Source: a virus. From it: a stretch of 64,000 nt of DNA. Shown here in pieces: positions 21,435 through 32,351 of this stretch. Location: the IMG/VR virus record IMGVR_UViG_3300023179_000011, positions 62,001 through 126,000 of that record; one strand, written 5' to 3'. How positions within the stretch are numbered: position 1 is the stretch's first letter; each line of letters begins with the position of its first letter. A program made the translations under genes and the position numbers. The notes beneath the pieces were generated by a model that worked only from the letters and a program-made list of their open reading frames with translations, searched no databases and was not told the DNA's origin.

Positions 21435-24400
21435 TTAGTTATTTATTGCGGCGCGGAGGGCGTTGCGTAAGCCGCTGTTAGTGTTGAGTTGATTAATGAA
21501 CTCGTTTAAAAACGCTGCCGTTTTCACAAGCTCTGCGGGGTTGATTACAATCGCGCCATTAATTTCTGTGTTTGTGGCTGTAATGGTGCCCGAGCCAAGC
21601 GTGTTTGGCGTAAATTGAATTATACCGCCGGCGGGTATAACTCCTGTCGCGCCGACAGGGCCTGCTGGCCCGGTTGCGCCGGTATTACCGCACGGACCTG
21701 TTGCGCCGCTGGGGCCCGTTGCGCCTGTAATACCCGTGGGTCCTGTTACGCCAGTTGCGCCTGTTATGCCTTGTAACCCAGTTGGACCACGCGGACCTGT
21801 TGGACCGGCTAAACCGCGTAAACCGCTAATACCAGTCGCGCCCTTCGCGCCGGTAGCGCCAGCGACGCCAGTCGGGCCCGTAACGCCAGTTTGCCCACGT
21901 GGTCCTGTTGCGCCGGCAACACCTGTTGCGCCGGTGGGTCCGCTGGGGCCGGTGATACCGGTTGGGCCGAGCGGGCCTGTTTGCCCGCGTACACCAGACG
22001 GCCCTGTCGGTCCTGCTTCGCCGCGAGGGCCCGTCGAACCGCGTTGACCAGCTACACCCGTAGCGCCCGGAAGACCTGTTACGCCGGTTTGACCGCGCGG
22101 ACCGGTAGCGCCTACTACACCAGTTGGACCGGTGGCGCCGGCCATGCCGGTTGGTCCCGACGCTCCAGTTGGACCTGTTTGACCTTTGACGCCTGTAGCG
22201 CCGGTCTGACCTGTTGGACCGGTCGGGCCCGTTTGCCCGCGAGCACCCGACGGGCCAGTTAAACCCGTAACGCCGGTTTGCCCGCGCGGGCCAGACATAC
22301 CCGTCGAACCCTTTTCGCCTGTGTCGCCTTTGTCTCCCTTCAGCCCGCGTTGGCCTGTTAAACCAATTGGACCCTGTGGACCTGTAACACCAATAGGTCC
22401 ACGCGCGCCGACAGGGCCAGTTACGCCGGTTACACCAGTGTCGCCTTTGTCGCCTTTATCGCCCGTGTTACCTTTCTCGCCACGGTCGCCTTGATCTCCT
22501 TTATCTCCTTTGCAACCTTGCGGCCCTGTTGCCCCTGTTTGGCCAATTACACCTTGCGGACCAATAATACTTACACCAGTAGCGCCCACCGGCCCGGCCA
22601 CGCCGGTCATGCCGGTTACACCCTTTTCGCCCCTTTCGCCGCGCTCTCCTTTTTCGCCGGGCACGCCATCGCCGCCGGCAGGACCCGCCGGGCCCATGAG
22701 GCCGGGCACTCCCGGGAAACCCTGCAGACCGCGCGGACCAGTAGCGCCCGGATCGCCCTTGTCGCCCTTATCGCCTTTAGGCCCCTGCGGACCGGGTACA
22801 CCGCCACCGCCGCCACCTGTCGGGCAGTCTGTAGCGTTTAGGTTTATTTCTCCGCTTATTTGGTTGCCTTGAATTTTGAGAAATCCATTCCCAACTGTCG
22901 TGCCGCCGGCTCGGACGGTTATGTCGCCTGCCGTTAACGCATTAACCTCCAAACTGCCATTAATAATGTAGTAACAAATACCAGACGCAGTATTCGATAT
23001 GACCTCGATTTTTGCGCTTTTAATTGGCGTATAACTGTCGCCGTACGACGCACCCCCGCCCGACACAGAAAAGGACCCACCCTGTATTACCGGACAATCC
23101 GTCAGCGCCCTGACAGAGACGTAAGACGCGATTGAATACGAGCACTCATCAAGCTGCGAAATAACAGTTTGAATTTTATTCGGTAGATTTGGTCCAGACG
23201 CAACCCCACCACCACTGCTCGAAATTCGCGTTACGCACGGTTTAGGAATTTGAAGATCGAGGAACAGTTCGATTGCGCACGAGTCGCCCGAACTGGATAC
23301 GCCGCCAGTGAATGAACCACTCGGGCTTGACGAGGCCGAGACTGTTTGCAAATTTAAAACGGCGCTAACAGTCGGGCACGGCGGTCGCGGAATTTTAACG
23401 TAAAGATCAAACGTGATATCAAAGTTACACTGCGGCGGAGAATTTGATCCGCTATTAATCTGATGGTTTGGTGTAACTTGAAATATGAGATTTGACTCAG
23501 GGCAGTCGTACCCGACGCAAATATTGCTGTTCGTTGTGATAATCGGACACGGCGGCCGCGGGTAGTCAATATCTACGTTGATATCAAAAATGTAAGTGCA
23601 TGACCCCGGATCATTGCATGACGGAGGACTTTCTATTTTGATAACTTGGAATGACGACGGACCGCGCGGGCTGGGTGCGTCTGAATAATGCCCCGAGGCT
23701 GTACCCAGAATGCTGATCTCGGGGCACTTCGGGCGCGGAATTGGAACGAGTATTTCCAGCTCGATTTCAAAATCGCATGTTTCTGGCTGATCGCAACCGC
23801 TGGCTGGCGTCGTAGTTTTTGTGATAGAAAATTTTGACGAGCCGGATACGCACGATGAACCCGCAAAACCTGTTTTTACGTTAAACGATTTAGACGTAAG
23901 AGAGATACACGGCGGCGCGGGAATTGGAACAACGATCTCTAACTCAACGTCAAAAGCACATTGCGTAGGGTTGTCGCAGTCGCCGGGCGTTATCGTCGGC
24001 GTAATCTCAAACCTATTTTCCTTACCAGCAACGCAATAAGAGTCTGAATATCCGCTGTTAACCTCAAACGTTTTGATGTTTATTTCGGGGCATGGTGGCT
24101 GCGGTATCGGTATGACCAGATTGAGATCAAAATCAAAATCACACGTGTCAGGCGTGTTGCAACTGCCGGGCGTTACAGTCGATGTAATTTTGAAAGTAGA
24201 TTCTTCAGACAACGAACACGTCTGATTTAATAACACTGTTTTTACAGACAGTGTTGGCGCGTTTAATGTCGGGCACGGAGTGCGCGGGATTGGTACGGCG
24301 ATCTCTAGATTGAAATCAAACTCACACTTGTCCGGTGTGTTGCAGTCGCCCGGGGTAATTTTTGTGGTGATTTCAAACAAATTCTCCCCAATACAATCAT

Positions 24401-26240
24401 CGCCGCCGTCACTAAAACCACTCGTGACTTTAAACGTCGGCGAGTTCAGTATTGGGCACGGCGGCTTAGGAATCGGAATCAGGATCTCTAGATTGAAATC
24501 AAACTCACACGTGTCTGGCGTGTTGCAATCACCCGGAGTGATTGTCGTAATGATTTCAAACTTATTTTCGCCCGTTAAACAGTTGTCTCCGTCATAGCCG
24601 CTGGTAACTTTAAACGTCGGCGAGTTCAGTATTGGGCACGGCGGCTTAGGAATCGGGATGAGGATTTCCAGATTGAAATCAAACTCACATTTATCCGGCG
24701 TGTTGCAATCACCCGGAGTGATTGTCGTAATGATTTCAAACTTATTCTCGCCCGTTAAACAGTTGTCTCCGTCATAGCCGCTGGTAACTTTAAACGTCGG
24801 TGAATTAAGTATTGGGCACGGCGGCTTAGGAATCGGAATCAGGATCTCTAGATTGAAATCGTATTCGCACGTATCTAATGTGTTGCAGTCGCCGGGCGTG
24901 ACTGTCGTAATGATTTCAAACTTATTCTCGCCCGTTAAACAGTTGTCGCCGTCGTAACCGCTGGTGACTTTAAATGTTGGCGGGTTTAACGTCGGGCATA
25001 CTGGCCGCGGGATTGGAATGAAAATTTCCAGATTGAAATCAAACTCACACGTGTCTGGCGTGTTGCAATCACCCGGCGTGATTGTGGTGATGATTTCAAA
25101 CTTGTTTTCGCCAGTAAGACACGCTTTGTTGTCATATGCGCCATCGTAGCCGCTGGTAACTTTAAACGTCGGCGAGTTCAGTATCGGGCACGGTGGTTTT
25201 GGAATTGGAATCAGGATCTCTAGATTGAAATCAAACTCACACGTGTCCGGCGTGTTGCAATCGCCCGGCGTGATTGTGGTAATGACTTCAAACTTGTTTT
25301 CGCCCGTAAGGCACCCATCACCGTCGTAACCGCTGGTGACTTTAAAGACAGGAATATTAATCAGCGGGCACTGCGGGCGCGGGATCGGCACCAGTATTTC
25401 AATTTCAACGTCAAAGGCGCACTGGTCTGGAGTGTTGCAGTCGCCCGGGATGTGAGACGTTGTGATACTGGCGTAATTACGCTTGTCTACGAGACAACCG
25501 TCGCCTTCATAGCCACTATCAACTGTGAACGTTTTAAGGTTGATGATAGGGCACGGCGGGCGCGGGATCGGAACCGAAATCTCAACGTCAAACTCAAAGC
25601 GGCACTGATCCGCGGTGTCGCAGTCGCCGGGTGTGATTACCGGGTCAATTACGAACTTGTTTTGTTTGTTTTGCATGCAGGTTGAGTCTGCATACCCGGA
25701 ATTCACCGAAAAAGTGCGCGTAACAATGTCTGGGCACGGAGTGCGCGGGATTGGAATTTTTACGTCGCAATCAATGATGAACTCGCACTGATCTTGCGTT
25801 TCGCAATCACCGGGCGTGATGTTCGGCGTTATACGAATAACGCTGTTTTGCGTTAAACAATCTTGATACCCAACTTCAACGCCAAACTCGCCCGCAGTGA
25901 TCGTAGTGCAGGGGGCTCGCGGAACCTGCACGTTCACGTCAAGTGCGACGTCGTACTTACACGGATCTACGTCGCGCCGATCGATCTTCAGTTCTATTTT
26001 TGACTCGTTGCAGCCGTTGTCTTGGCCCGACAACGAAACACCTAGCGTTGTATCTGTCAAAAAAACAGGACATTTGTTGCCGACTTCTGTTGGCGGCTCG
26101 CGCGCGATGACGGGCGCCGTGCAGCCGAAGATCGGCGGCGGCAGCGGCATAATCTCGCACACCGACGAAATAAAATCGAACTCGACTTTTGGTGTCGGTT
26201 CGATCGGGCACGACGAGTTTTCAAACAGATTCTTCGACAT
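21435..26240 (-). CDS. Giant fibre: about 15 beta repeats followed by a collagen-like rod, 1601 aa
   Basis: The start [20 protein letters not shown] directly follows the upstream stop. Residues about 60-1000 are tandem units of roughly 60 residues, each with an F-K-V-T-S-G-Y-like segment, a [11 protein letters not shown]-x-C-x-F-D motif and an ending I-P-I-P-x-P-P-C-P; the central units are nearly identical. Conserved Cys pairs suggest disulfides or metal sites. A Gly-rich beta domain follows, then about 385 residues of Gly-X-Y repeats (about 1147-1533) and a helical cap like that of the next gene. A long host-recognition fibre is the likely role. Repeat DNA may recombine. Confidence 0.85.
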   Translation of the reverse strand: MSKNLFENSSCPIEPTPKVEFDFISSVCEIMPLPPPIFGCTAPVIAREPPTEVGNKCPVFLTDTTLGVSLSGQDNGCNESKIELKIDRRDVDPCKYDVALDVNVQVPRAPCTTITAGEFGVEVGYQDCLTQNSVIRITPNITPGDCETQDQCEFIIDCDVKIPIPRTPCPDIVTRTFSVNSGYADSTCMQNKQNKFVIDPVITPGDCDTADQCRFEFDVEISVPIPRPPCPIINLKTFTVDSGYEGDGCLVDKRNYASITTSHIPGDCNTPDQCAFDVEIEILVPIPRPQCPLINIPVFKVTSGYDGDGCLTGENKFEVITTITPGDCNTPDTCEFDFNLEILIPIPKPPCPILNSPTFKVTSGYDGAYDNKACLTGENKFEIITTITPGDCNTPDTCEFDFNLEIFIPIPRPVCPTLNPPTFKVTSGYDGDNCLTGENKFEIITTVTPGDCNTLDTCEYDFNLEILIPIPKPPCPILNSPTFKVTSGYDGDNCLTGENKFEIITTITPGDCNTPDKCEFDFNLEILIPIPKPPCPILNSPTFKVTSGYDGDNCLTGENKFEIITTITPGDCNTPDTCEFDFNLEILIPIPKPPCPILNSPTFKVTSGFSDGGDDCIGENLFEITTKITPGDCNTPDKCEFDFNLEIAVPIPRTPCPTLNAPTLSVKTVLLNQTCSLSEESTFKITSTVTPGSCNTPDTCDFDFDLNLVIPIPQPPCPEINIKTFEVNSGYSDSYCVAGKENRFEITPTITPGDCDNPTQCAFDVELEIVVPIPAPPCISLTSKSFNVKTGFAGSSCVSGSSKFSITKTTTPASGCDQPETCDFEIELEILVPIPRPKCPEISILGTASGHYSDAPSPRGPSSFQVIKIESPPSCNDPGSCTYIFDINVDIDYPRPPCPIITTNSNICVGYDCPESNLIFQVTPNHQINSGSNSPPQCNFDITFDLYVKIPRPPCPTVSAVLNLQTVSASSSPSGSFTGGVSSSGDSCAIELFLDLQIPKPCVTRISSSGGGVASGPNLPNKIQTVISQLDECSYSIASYVSVRALTDCPVIQGGSFSVSGGGASYGDSYTPIKSAKIEVISNTASGICYYIINGSLEVNALTAGDITVRAGGTTVGNGFLKIQGNQISGEINLNATDCPTGGGGGGVPGPQGPKGDKGDKGDPGATGPRGLQGFPGVPGLMGPAGPAGGDGVPGEKGERGERGEKGVTGMTGVAGPVGATGVSIIGPQGVIGQTGATGPQGCKGDKGDQGDRGEKGNTGDKGDKGDTGVTGVTGPVGARGPIGVTGPQGPIGLTGQRGLKGDKGDTGEKGSTGMSGPRGQTGVTGLTGPSGARGQTGPTGPTGQTGATGVKGQTGPTGASGPTGMAGATGPTGVVGATGPRGQTGVTGLPGATGVAGQRGSTGPRGEAGPTGPSGVRGQTGPLGPTGITGPSGPTGATGVAGATGPRGQTGVTGPTGVAGATGAKGATGISGLRGLAGPTGPRGPTGLQGITGATGVTGPTGITGATGPSGATGPCGNTGATGPAGPVGATGVIPAGGIIQFTPNTLGSGTITATNTEINGAIVINPAELVKTAAFLNEFINQLNTNSGLRNALRAAINN
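24400..25400. repeat. Near-identical tandem DNA repeats of about 180 bp within the giant fibre gene
   Basis: Blocks such as GTCGGCGAGTTCAGTATTGG (near 24430, 24615 and 25165) and GTGTTGCAATCACCCGG recur at intervals of about 180 bases with only a few changes. They encode the 60-residue beta units. Such near-identity suggests recent duplication or gene conversion and would allow the number of units to change by slippage or recombination. Confidence 0.85.
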
Positions 26241-26241
26241 G

Positions 26242-27255
26242 TTATGTGCAGGTGTTTTGTGCGTTTGGTTTTTTCTGCACGACGAGCGCGCCGTCATCGT
26301 TTATTAAAATGTTTACCCCCGGACCGCCGATGATGTTCACATTTGGCCCGCCCAAGCCGTTGATCGTTGAAATCAGTTGATTGCACGCAGGTCCGCCGCT
26401 GAAAAAACCTGTTACTTCATCAAACGGTTCATCTGGATATAGCGGTACTTCGCTTCCGTGTTGGCACAGTTCACTGGTGTTAGTGGCAACGCCTGCGCCA
26501 ACGGCGGCAGTAATTAAAAGTTCTTTGGACCTATCAGTTTGTGTAATTAGGCAGTTATAACCTTCCTTCAAACGAATGTCGCCCTTTAAACAGCGCGCGT
26601 TTAAAACAATCGGGCGGTCGTTGTTCGTCCCGGTGACGTCGCACGGGGGAACTTTTACGCGCTCATAGTTTCCGAGGCTTATGGACCGTAAATAACCTTT
26701 GTCTAGATTTTGAATCAATGCTGGTTCGATTTGATATGCGTTCTGGATAAATTGCGTGCTCGCAGCAGCCGGAAGGCTCGACAAATTACTTGTGGCTAAA
26801 AATCCCGACCATACGGGTTCAGTGGCGCACGGATTATCAGGTTCTGGCACGGACTCGGCGTAGTCGTTTACCCACTCGGCTGTGGCCGCGTCGCGAAAAA
26901 AAGAAAGTGTGATGGGGGTGGCGTTTGTTTTGAATACAAACTCAAACGTGGAACCCGTTTTATTGATTGCGGATAGCCAAATAGAATGCTGATTAGGATC
27001 AAAGCGCGCGTCGAGGCCCATAATGAAACCAGCGTCAACGATTACACTATTTTGAATAGTGGGCGTTGTGTTTGTTGTTTCAACGTATGTTTGCCCAGTC
27101 CAATAATATTTTTTATCTGTGTCGCGGGTTATGTACACAGCTTTTTTAAGGCCGACAACAGGTAACTCAGCGTACGCAGACACGATCACGGTGTCTTTGT
27201 GCACGAACGGATACGCGCGATACTCGTTGTCGTTATAAAAACCCGGACGCGGCAT
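26242..27255 (-). CDS. Fibre/adhesin family protein, 337 aa
   Basis: Starts [20 protein letters not shown], with the Y-R-A-Y-P-F form of an R-x-Y-P-(F/L) N-terminal motif shared with three neighbouring genes. The middle is beta-rich ([20 protein letters not shown]). The C-terminal part has [20 protein letters not shown], a variant of the I-N-G-V module of the family. It directly precedes the giant fibre gene and may link it to the baseplate, but no partner can be shown. Confidence 0.65.
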   Translation of the reverse strand: MPRPGFYNDNEYRAYPFVHKDTVIVSAYAELPVVGLKKAVYITRDTDKKYYWTGQTYVETTNTTPTIQNSVIVDAGFIMGLDARFDPNQHSIWLSAINKTGSTFEFVFKTNATPITLSFFRDAATAEWVNDYAESVPEPDNPCATEPVWSGFLATSNLSSLPAAASTQFIQNAYQIEPALIQNLDKGYLRSISLGNYERVKVPPCDVTGTNNDRPIVLNARCLKGDIRLKEGYNCLITQTDRSKELLITAAVGAGVATNTSELCQHGSEVPLYPDEPFDEVTGFFSGGPACNQLISTINGLGGPNVNIIGGPGVNILINDDGALVVQKKPNAQNTCT

Positions 27256-28052
27256 TACAAAATACTCCGACCAGCAGTATCGATCACGAGCGCGCCGTTG
27301 TCGACATATACACGTAACACAGCATCTGGCGCAAACCTGTTTGACGCTGTTATTGTGAAGTTTCCAAAATCATCTGCGGAACAACCATTGATTGTTGCGG
27401 AACAACCATTGATTGTTTTCAAAAAGCGCTTCGTCGGAAAGTCCTCGCTTTTTGGTTCACAGATTGCTCGTTTGAACAGCGGCACGCCAACGATGTCAAA
27501 TCGCACGATGTTTGTGCCGTCGAGTCTTACTACCACGCCTTGATCGCCAATTAACCAAACATCGCCGGTCATCAGTTGTTTTGTTTCTGGTTGTAAGGCT
27601 CTAACGCCCGGCTCGTTTGCGGGTATGCTTACGCTGGCGACAAACTCAGTCTGCGTGCGTGTAAACTCATACGTGCCAATTTCCCAAGAAGAAAAAAGTG
27701 CGAGAGCAGCGGGTGTAGATAGCAATACACCGCCCGGTCGACCGTAGACGTCGACAAAATTTAACACGCCGTCTTCTGGCGGTTGTAGCGGGTTGTACGT
27801 TGCCGACAACCGATTAGTTAAATCATCGTCGCCAATAATAATAGTGATTGTCTGCGTCGCGATGTCGATTGCTGATATAAACGTTCTTGCGCCGCCGCCG
27901 ATAGCAAAAAAACTAGCGTCCAAAAATGTGTCTGCCGCGATTTGAATTGTCGCGTTTGTGGTGTTTCGCAATGTTGCAGTGTCGGCAAACGGATAGCGTG
28001 ACGCGCGTTGCTCGTCGCGAAACTCGGGAAATAGAATGCGCGCGCTGCTCAT
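27255..28052 (-). CDS. Fibre/adhesin family protein, 265 aa
   Basis: ATG at 28052 in a TGATG overlap with the upstream stop (a GTG one codon earlier is possible). Carries the R-x-Y-P-F motif (FRDEQRASRYPFADTATL) and near its C-terminus TINGCSADDFGNFTITAS, the family's I-N-G-x-D-G-N-F module. Immediately before it the seven residues TINGCSA are repeated exactly because of a 21-bp tandem duplication. The rest is beta-rich. Likely a tail-fibre or baseplate appendage. Confidence 0.65.
   Translation of the reverse strand: MSSARILFPEFRDEQRASRYPFADTATLRNTTNATIQIAADTFLDASFFAIGGGARTFISAIDIATQTITIIIGDDDLTNRLSATYNPLQPPEDGVLNFVDVYGRPGGVLLSTPAALALFSSWEIGTYEFTRTQTEFVASVSIPANEPGVRALQPETKQLMTGDVWLIGDQGVVVRLDGTNIVRFDIVGVPLFKRAICEPKSEDFPTKRFLKTINGCSATINGCSADDFGNFTITASNRFAPDAVLRVYVDNGALVIDTAGRSIL
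27376..27417. repeat. Exact 21-bp tandem duplication
   Basis: The 21-base unit at 27376-27396 is repeated exactly at 27397-27417, in frame, adding seven residues (TINGCSA) to the fibre protein. Zero mismatches between copies suggests a recent event. Confidence 0.95.
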
Positions 28053-29785
28053 CACTGCACCACAAACTTGTTGAAAAACGTTGACGACTGGTTTGCAAAC
28101 AAACCCGCAGCGCCGGTTACAGGGCCGGGATTAATGATATCTGTAAACCCGCTTATCGGTTGTGTGCCGTCTAATTGTGCGGCTGAAAAATGCACTGAGA
28201 GATTGCTGCCGTTTGTGTTTAAATTGGCGTACAGCCGATACCACTTGTTGACTTTAACGTTGTAGTTTACTTCAAACTCTGGAGTAAAAATACCGTCTGT
28301 ATAGCGCAGGATACGCGCTTTTGCTTTTGTAGCGTCGAGGACAATGGCGATAAACGTAGTAATAACGCGGCCGGTGTCTAGCGTTTCAAGATAATTCAAA
28401 ACAACGCCACCGTTTCTGGCTACGCCGTCAACGCCGATTTTGAATTCTGTCATAAGCGTTTTGCTTAGTGCCCAGTCTGTTGCGCAATTTTTTAGTAGCG
28501 CGATATTTCGGCCGCCGATACCAGCTGCAACGTATGTGTTGTGCTCTGTCAACTCTGCGCCCAAATTTGGTTCAAACTCGCTTATTGAGCAGTTACCGCA
28601 TACTGGCGGCGCTAACGTTTGTCTGGCGTTAAAGATGCCGACTTTTGTTACAAAATACTCGCTCGGCTGGCAGGAGTCGAAATCAAGACAAAGCGGCGCG
28701 TTCAGGCACGGATAATTTCTGGGGTCTAGCGTTTCGTTATCGATGATGTCGATTGCGGTGGTTGGATCTGGCCAGCAGTATGCGTCAACGACGATGTCTG
28801 TTTCTTCGTAATCTGCGCCGTTCCACCTGTATACTTTGTTTGAGTCAAACGCTAAATAAAGCTGGTCTAACTCCCCAACCGACGGGAAAGACGCGCGATC
28901 AGCAAACGTGAAGATATTTTTACCGTCAAACGAGCAGCATATGTCTTGGAACTCTTGCGGTTTTTTTGGTTTGTTCGCGGCGCACGTAGCGCTCAAACTG
29001 ATATCTGTCGTGACGTCGAGTCCGCCGCAGTTTTCAAACATCGCTGACGTAAATCCGTCAAACACAATGTCAATGTTTCCGTCGCAATCTGGTGCAACCC
29101 CGTTTATTGTTTCGATAGGCGGTTTTGGGCACGTACCGCTTTCCGGTCGTTGACCACACGAACCTAAGAATTTCTCTAACGCGTTATAGTTTGTCGTAGC
29201 TAAATTTTCGTCTAAACGAAACACGATGGCTGGATATTCTTGACTGTCGTACGTGATCGTTTTGTATTCAGCCTTTATGGGCGACGAGCCGACTACACTT
29301 ACGACATCTTGCAACGCCGTACCGACGTTTAATTTTCCTATAGTTGGAATTGGAAGCGGCTCGTACGGGCGCGCATTGCGCGGTTGAATGATTGTTTGCC
29401 GCGCCGCCGTATATCGGCCTGAAAAAGCGGTGTCTATTCCCGGGCCAAAAATAACCCAACCGGAAACACCAGCGATAAGCGGTGTCACGCGGTAGTGCAC
29501 GTACGCCGCGGCTGGTTGAATAACACTGACCGCGCAAACTGTGTTGCCGGCTACGTCATTAATGTCGTTTACAGCGCCAAACACTACCGTAACTATTCCG
29601 GGTGAAACAGTCAGGCCCTGTACGTATAAATACTTACCGGCAGTGTTTGGAAAACGGATGTGGCAATCAACGATAATGTCGTCGCGAATAAAGGCGCCGC
29701 TGTCGTCTAGTCCGGTAGACAGATCGTCTAGCGGATAACGACGTGTCGATTGCAGGTTGTACCAGTTTTGATTACGTATAGCCAT
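28052..29785 (-). CDS. Fibre protein with C-terminal lectin-like domain, 577 aa
   Basis: Begins NQNWYNLQSTRRYPLDDLST with the family R-R-Y-P-L motif. Mid-chain it has ETINGVAPDCDGNIDIVF, the family I-N-G-V/D-G-N module. The C-terminal 190 residues (NIALLKNCATDWALSKTLMT, VVLNYLETLDTGRVITTFIA, KVNKWYRLYANLNTNGSNLS) resemble a concanavalin-A/LamG-like sugar-binding jelly roll. This suggests glycan recognition on the host surface. The stop overlaps the next start. Confidence 0.7.
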   Translation of the reverse strand: MAIRNQNWYNLQSTRRYPLDDLSTGLDDSGAFIRDDIIVDCHIRFPNTAGKYLYVQGLTVSPGIVTVVFGAVNDINDVAGNTVCAVSVIQPAAAYVHYRVTPLIAGVSGWVIFGPGIDTAFSGRYTAARQTIIQPRNARPYEPLPIPTIGKLNVGTALQDVVSVVGSSPIKAEYKTITYDSQEYPAIVFRLDENLATTNYNALEKFLGSCGQRPESGTCPKPPIETINGVAPDCDGNIDIVFDGFTSAMFENCGGLDVTTDISLSATCAANKPKKPQEFQDICCSFDGKNIFTFADRASFPSVGELDQLYLAFDSNKVYRWNGADYEETDIVVDAYCWPDPTTAIDIIDNETLDPRNYPCLNAPLCLDFDSCQPSEYFVTKVGIFNARQTLAPPVCGNCSISEFEPNLGAELTEHNTYVAAGIGGRNIALLKNCATDWALSKTLMTEFKIGVDGVARNGGVVLNYLETLDTGRVITTFIAIVLDATKAKARILRYTDGIFTPEFEVNYNVKVNKWYRLYANLNTNGSNLSVHFSAAQLDGTQPISGFTDIINPGPVTGAAGLFANQSSTFFNKFVVQ

Positions 29786-29788
29786 AAT

Positions 29789-31393
29789 TTAACACGGCGC
29801 TTCTGTTTTACCGTCTGAGTTGCAATACAACGTTTGTGTTGTTTCAGCGATTGCCGCCGGAGGTTCGGTTTGATCGTCGAGCGGATCTCCGCAATTAGTT
29901 AGCAGAGGAGAATTGTCGCTCAAATACACGCCGGTTAATACACCATTAATGACATACGGCCCGCGCGGTTTAACAACTGAATTTTCTGTGGCTGTTAAAT
30001 CTATTTGGTCAAACCGCAAGCGAAATTGCGCGTAGGCTGATTCTCCGGGTTTTACCGTCGGAAACGCCACCGAATACTGCAGGCCGTTCGGCGACACGGT
30101 TATTCCGACGCCGGCACCGCGCACGCCGGGGGCGCGCATAAACGTGTATCCGCACTCTAATGACGGCCGCACGGCAAGTGTTGCCGGGTCTTGACCGGGC
30201 GCCGGTACAAAATCACCGGATACGTCAACGGTAAGTGTTAACCGCGTGGGCGCAACACATATCTGACACGGATTGCAAAGCATCATAACAATGTCAACGT
30301 ACGCGCAGCGCTGCGGGACCATAAACAGGCGTAATGGACGTTGTACGCTGCAGGCGCGCTGATCCAGCCACCGCGCGATATTATTTTCGTGCTCTGTTCG
30401 CACTTTCTCTGCACGTTGTCCGATTAGCTTGTAACGGTAGCTGGTGTCGTTCATGTACTTTGCGGTGTCTGAGTAATCGGAACACGCGCAGCACGGGTCG
30501 CAGTTGGCGCCAATTTGTTGATGCGACGTCAACGACGGATTTGTACTGTGCGGCTCGTTTACACTTACTGTGACACCGCGGCGAATAAACAGGCAGTCTT
30601 TTGCCGACAAATTAAAATCACCGTTTGCGCCAGTTACGCCGTTTATTTTTGAAATCGGCACTGCCGGTGTTTCTGGGCAGTTGCCATAGCGCCCTAGTCC
30701 GGTGCCAGCAACGGCGCTGAATTTAATCTCCGTGTTTATCCGAAAGTTTTTTACTTCTGCTTTTTCCGCCGCTATTTCAGTGTTGTAGCCGTTTACAAAA
30801 TTAACCGCGTCAACGTATCGATTGCTTATTGTTTGCCCGTTTTGTACTCGCAGCGTAAGTAACCGTTTGGGCATTTTATAGACGGCGCGCGCATCTAGCT
30901 GCGCGTTTACTGGCGTTAAATACTTGTTGTAGTTTCGTGGAGCGTCGTCGTCTCCTTGATCGGCCATTGGCCATGTTTTGTGCGCAACAAGTCGACAGAC
31001 GCTGTTTGCTGTTTTCCACGTATAAATTTTGTAGTCTTGGCTCCAGTCAGCCTGATCAAATGTTGTCGGTTGCGTTGTGGTATCCAAAACAACGCGATTA
31101 AGTGCATCTACTAAAACAATATCTGCGTCGTGCGCCGGCGTAGGAAAATTTGCGGCTGGCATATTTTCAACGCAACCCACGCCGTACAGGTGGCGAATTG
31201 AGATCGGGTTTTTAACCGGTGCGACGCTATTGTTGTATTCGCCGATGTCGTCGTATTCGAAATGAAAATCGGCGATAAGATATTCGATATCGGCTGTTGG
31301 ATTAACAAGCGGGTAGTTCAATCCGCTTTGTGGTTGAACAACTCCCAGTCCTTGGCGTCCGGTAGTCGATAGTTGAAAATCGGGGCACGGCAT
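29789..31393 (-). CDS. Fibre-related protein with Cys-rich module, 534 aa
   Basis: The N-terminus (MPCPDFQLSTTGRQGLGVVQ, then GLNYPLVNPTADI) has only the Y-P-L part of the family motif. Residues about 245-320 carry KINGVTGANGDFNLSAKDC and then CDPCCACSD, matching the order seen in the next upstream gene. The C-terminal half is beta-rich with several Cys (LCNPCQICVAPTRLTLTVDV). Probably a structural adhesin; no enzymatic motif seen. Confidence 0.6.
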   Translation of the reverse strand: MPCPDFQLSTTGRQGLGVVQPQSGLNYPLVNPTADIEYLIADFHFEYDDIGEYNNSVAPVKNPISIRHLYGVGCVENMPAANFPTPAHDADIVLVDALNRVVLDTTTQPTTFDQADWSQDYKIYTWKTANSVCRLVAHKTWPMADQGDDDAPRNYNKYLTPVNAQLDARAVYKMPKRLLTLRVQNGQTISNRYVDAVNFVNGYNTEIAAEKAEVKNFRINTEIKFSAVAGTGLGRYGNCPETPAVPISKINGVTGANGDFNLSAKDCLFIRRGVTVSVNEPHSTNPSLTSHQQIGANCDPCCACSDYSDTAKYMNDTSYRYKLIGQRAEKVRTEHENNIARWLDQRACSVQRPLRLFMVPQRCAYVDIVMMLCNPCQICVAPTRLTLTVDVSGDFVPAPGQDPATLAVRPSLECGYTFMRAPGVRGAGVGITVSPNGLQYSVAFPTVKPGESAYAQFRLRFDQIDLTATENSVVKPRGPYVINGVLTGVYLSDNSPLLTNCGDPLDDQTEPPAAIAETTQTLYCNSDGKTEAPC

Positions 31394-31396
31394 AGC

Positions 31397-32338
31397 TCAC
31401 CCCGCATTACAGCCAGAGTCACCGAGCTGGCTGCCCAACACAACAAGGCTCATTTGCGTTACTTCAGAGCCAAGTCGGGTAACGAAGTTTTGTAGCGTCG
31501 TTACACCGTCTCCAAATCGATTGATTTGATCGATGATTGCGTCTAGTTCTGTGCACCCACAACATGGTTGCGCGCATGTATCGGCGAACTTCAAACCGTT
31601 GCTCATTGGCGTAATTTGAACACAGTCATCGGGCGCAATAATAAAATTTCCGTCGCTGCTACATACGCCATTGATACAACGAATGCAATCGCCAATATCA
31701 GGAACGGCGCAATAGCACTCTTCGTTTAGATTGGCGTTTGCGATAGCGTCAAACAAAATTTGCGTTTCATTGCCGACTGTTGCCGCTGTAATCCGCATAT
31801 TGGTGCCGGCAACAAGTGTGACGTCGCCGTAGATTGGCTCGCTCAGTTCGCCGTTATTGAGCACACGCAAACGAGTAACAGCCCGCAACATCGGCCGAAT
31901 TGCGTCTGTTTCAAGTTCGCCCCCGGCCTGATCAAACTCATATAGTCCGGGAGGCAACTTATCAATTTCGTCTAGTCGGCCAAGAACTATTTGGCCGACG
32001 CAATCGTCATATGCCCCGATACCGCCGAGCGCGTATGAACGATTTTCTTGATAGTTGCTGCGAACAATGTTAGCGGCGGCGACATCTACGGTCTGCCCGT
32101 CTGCGGCGTAGCCAACCGTAACATTAAAACCAGTCGGGGCGATCAGTACGCTTTTGATATGAAAATTGCTGGGCGCAAAATCAAGCCCCGAATGAATTGG
32201 TAGATACAGCGCGACAATAAAACTATCAGGTAATCTTATTGTGCCGTCTAACGATAATTTTGTGGCGCGTTCTGTGAGCGGGTACGACCGCTGTGAGTTG
32301 TGGTTGAGCCACTGTAGATTCCAATTTCCGATTGGCAT
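31397..32338 (-). CDS. Fibre/adhesin family protein with Cys-rich module, 313 aa
   Basis: Starts with NWNLQWLNHNSQRSYPLTER, the family R-S-Y-P-L motif. The C-terminal third has CINGVCSSDGNFIIAPDDC followed by CAQPCCGCTELDAIIDQINR, the full I-N-G-V / D-G-N-F / D-D-C / C-C-x-C module, then a helical end (TTLQNFVTRLGSEVTQMSLV). The central beta domain has no recognised fold. Role as above: tail appendage. Confidence 0.65.
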   Translation of the reverse strand: MPIGNWNLQWLNHNSQRSYPLTERATKLSLDGTIRLPDSFIVALYLPIHSGLDFAPSNFHIKSVLIAPTGFNVTVGYAADGQTVDVAAANIVRSNYQENRSYALGGIGAYDDCVGQIVLGRLDEIDKLPPGLYEFDQAGGELETDAIRPMLRAVTRLRVLNNGELSEPIYGDVTLVAGTNMRITAATVGNETQILFDAIANANLNEECYCAVPDIGDCIRCINGVCSSDGNFIIAPDDCVQITPMSNGLKFADTCAQPCCGCTELDAIIDQINRFGDGVTTLQNFVTRLGSEVTQMSLVVLGSQLGDSGCNAG

Positions 32339-32351
32339 GGCCGCTCACCTA

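Noticed and set aside
20116-22872. Several plus-strand Pro-rich open frames opposite the collagen genes
   Set aside because: Gly-Pro codons read backward give Pro/Ala/Gly strings; the minus-strand Gly-X-Y reading is the real one.
24400-25400. Tandem repeats as a CRISPR array
   Set aside because: Repeats of about 180 bp are coding, in frame and nearly identical over their full length; there are no short repeats with unique spacers.
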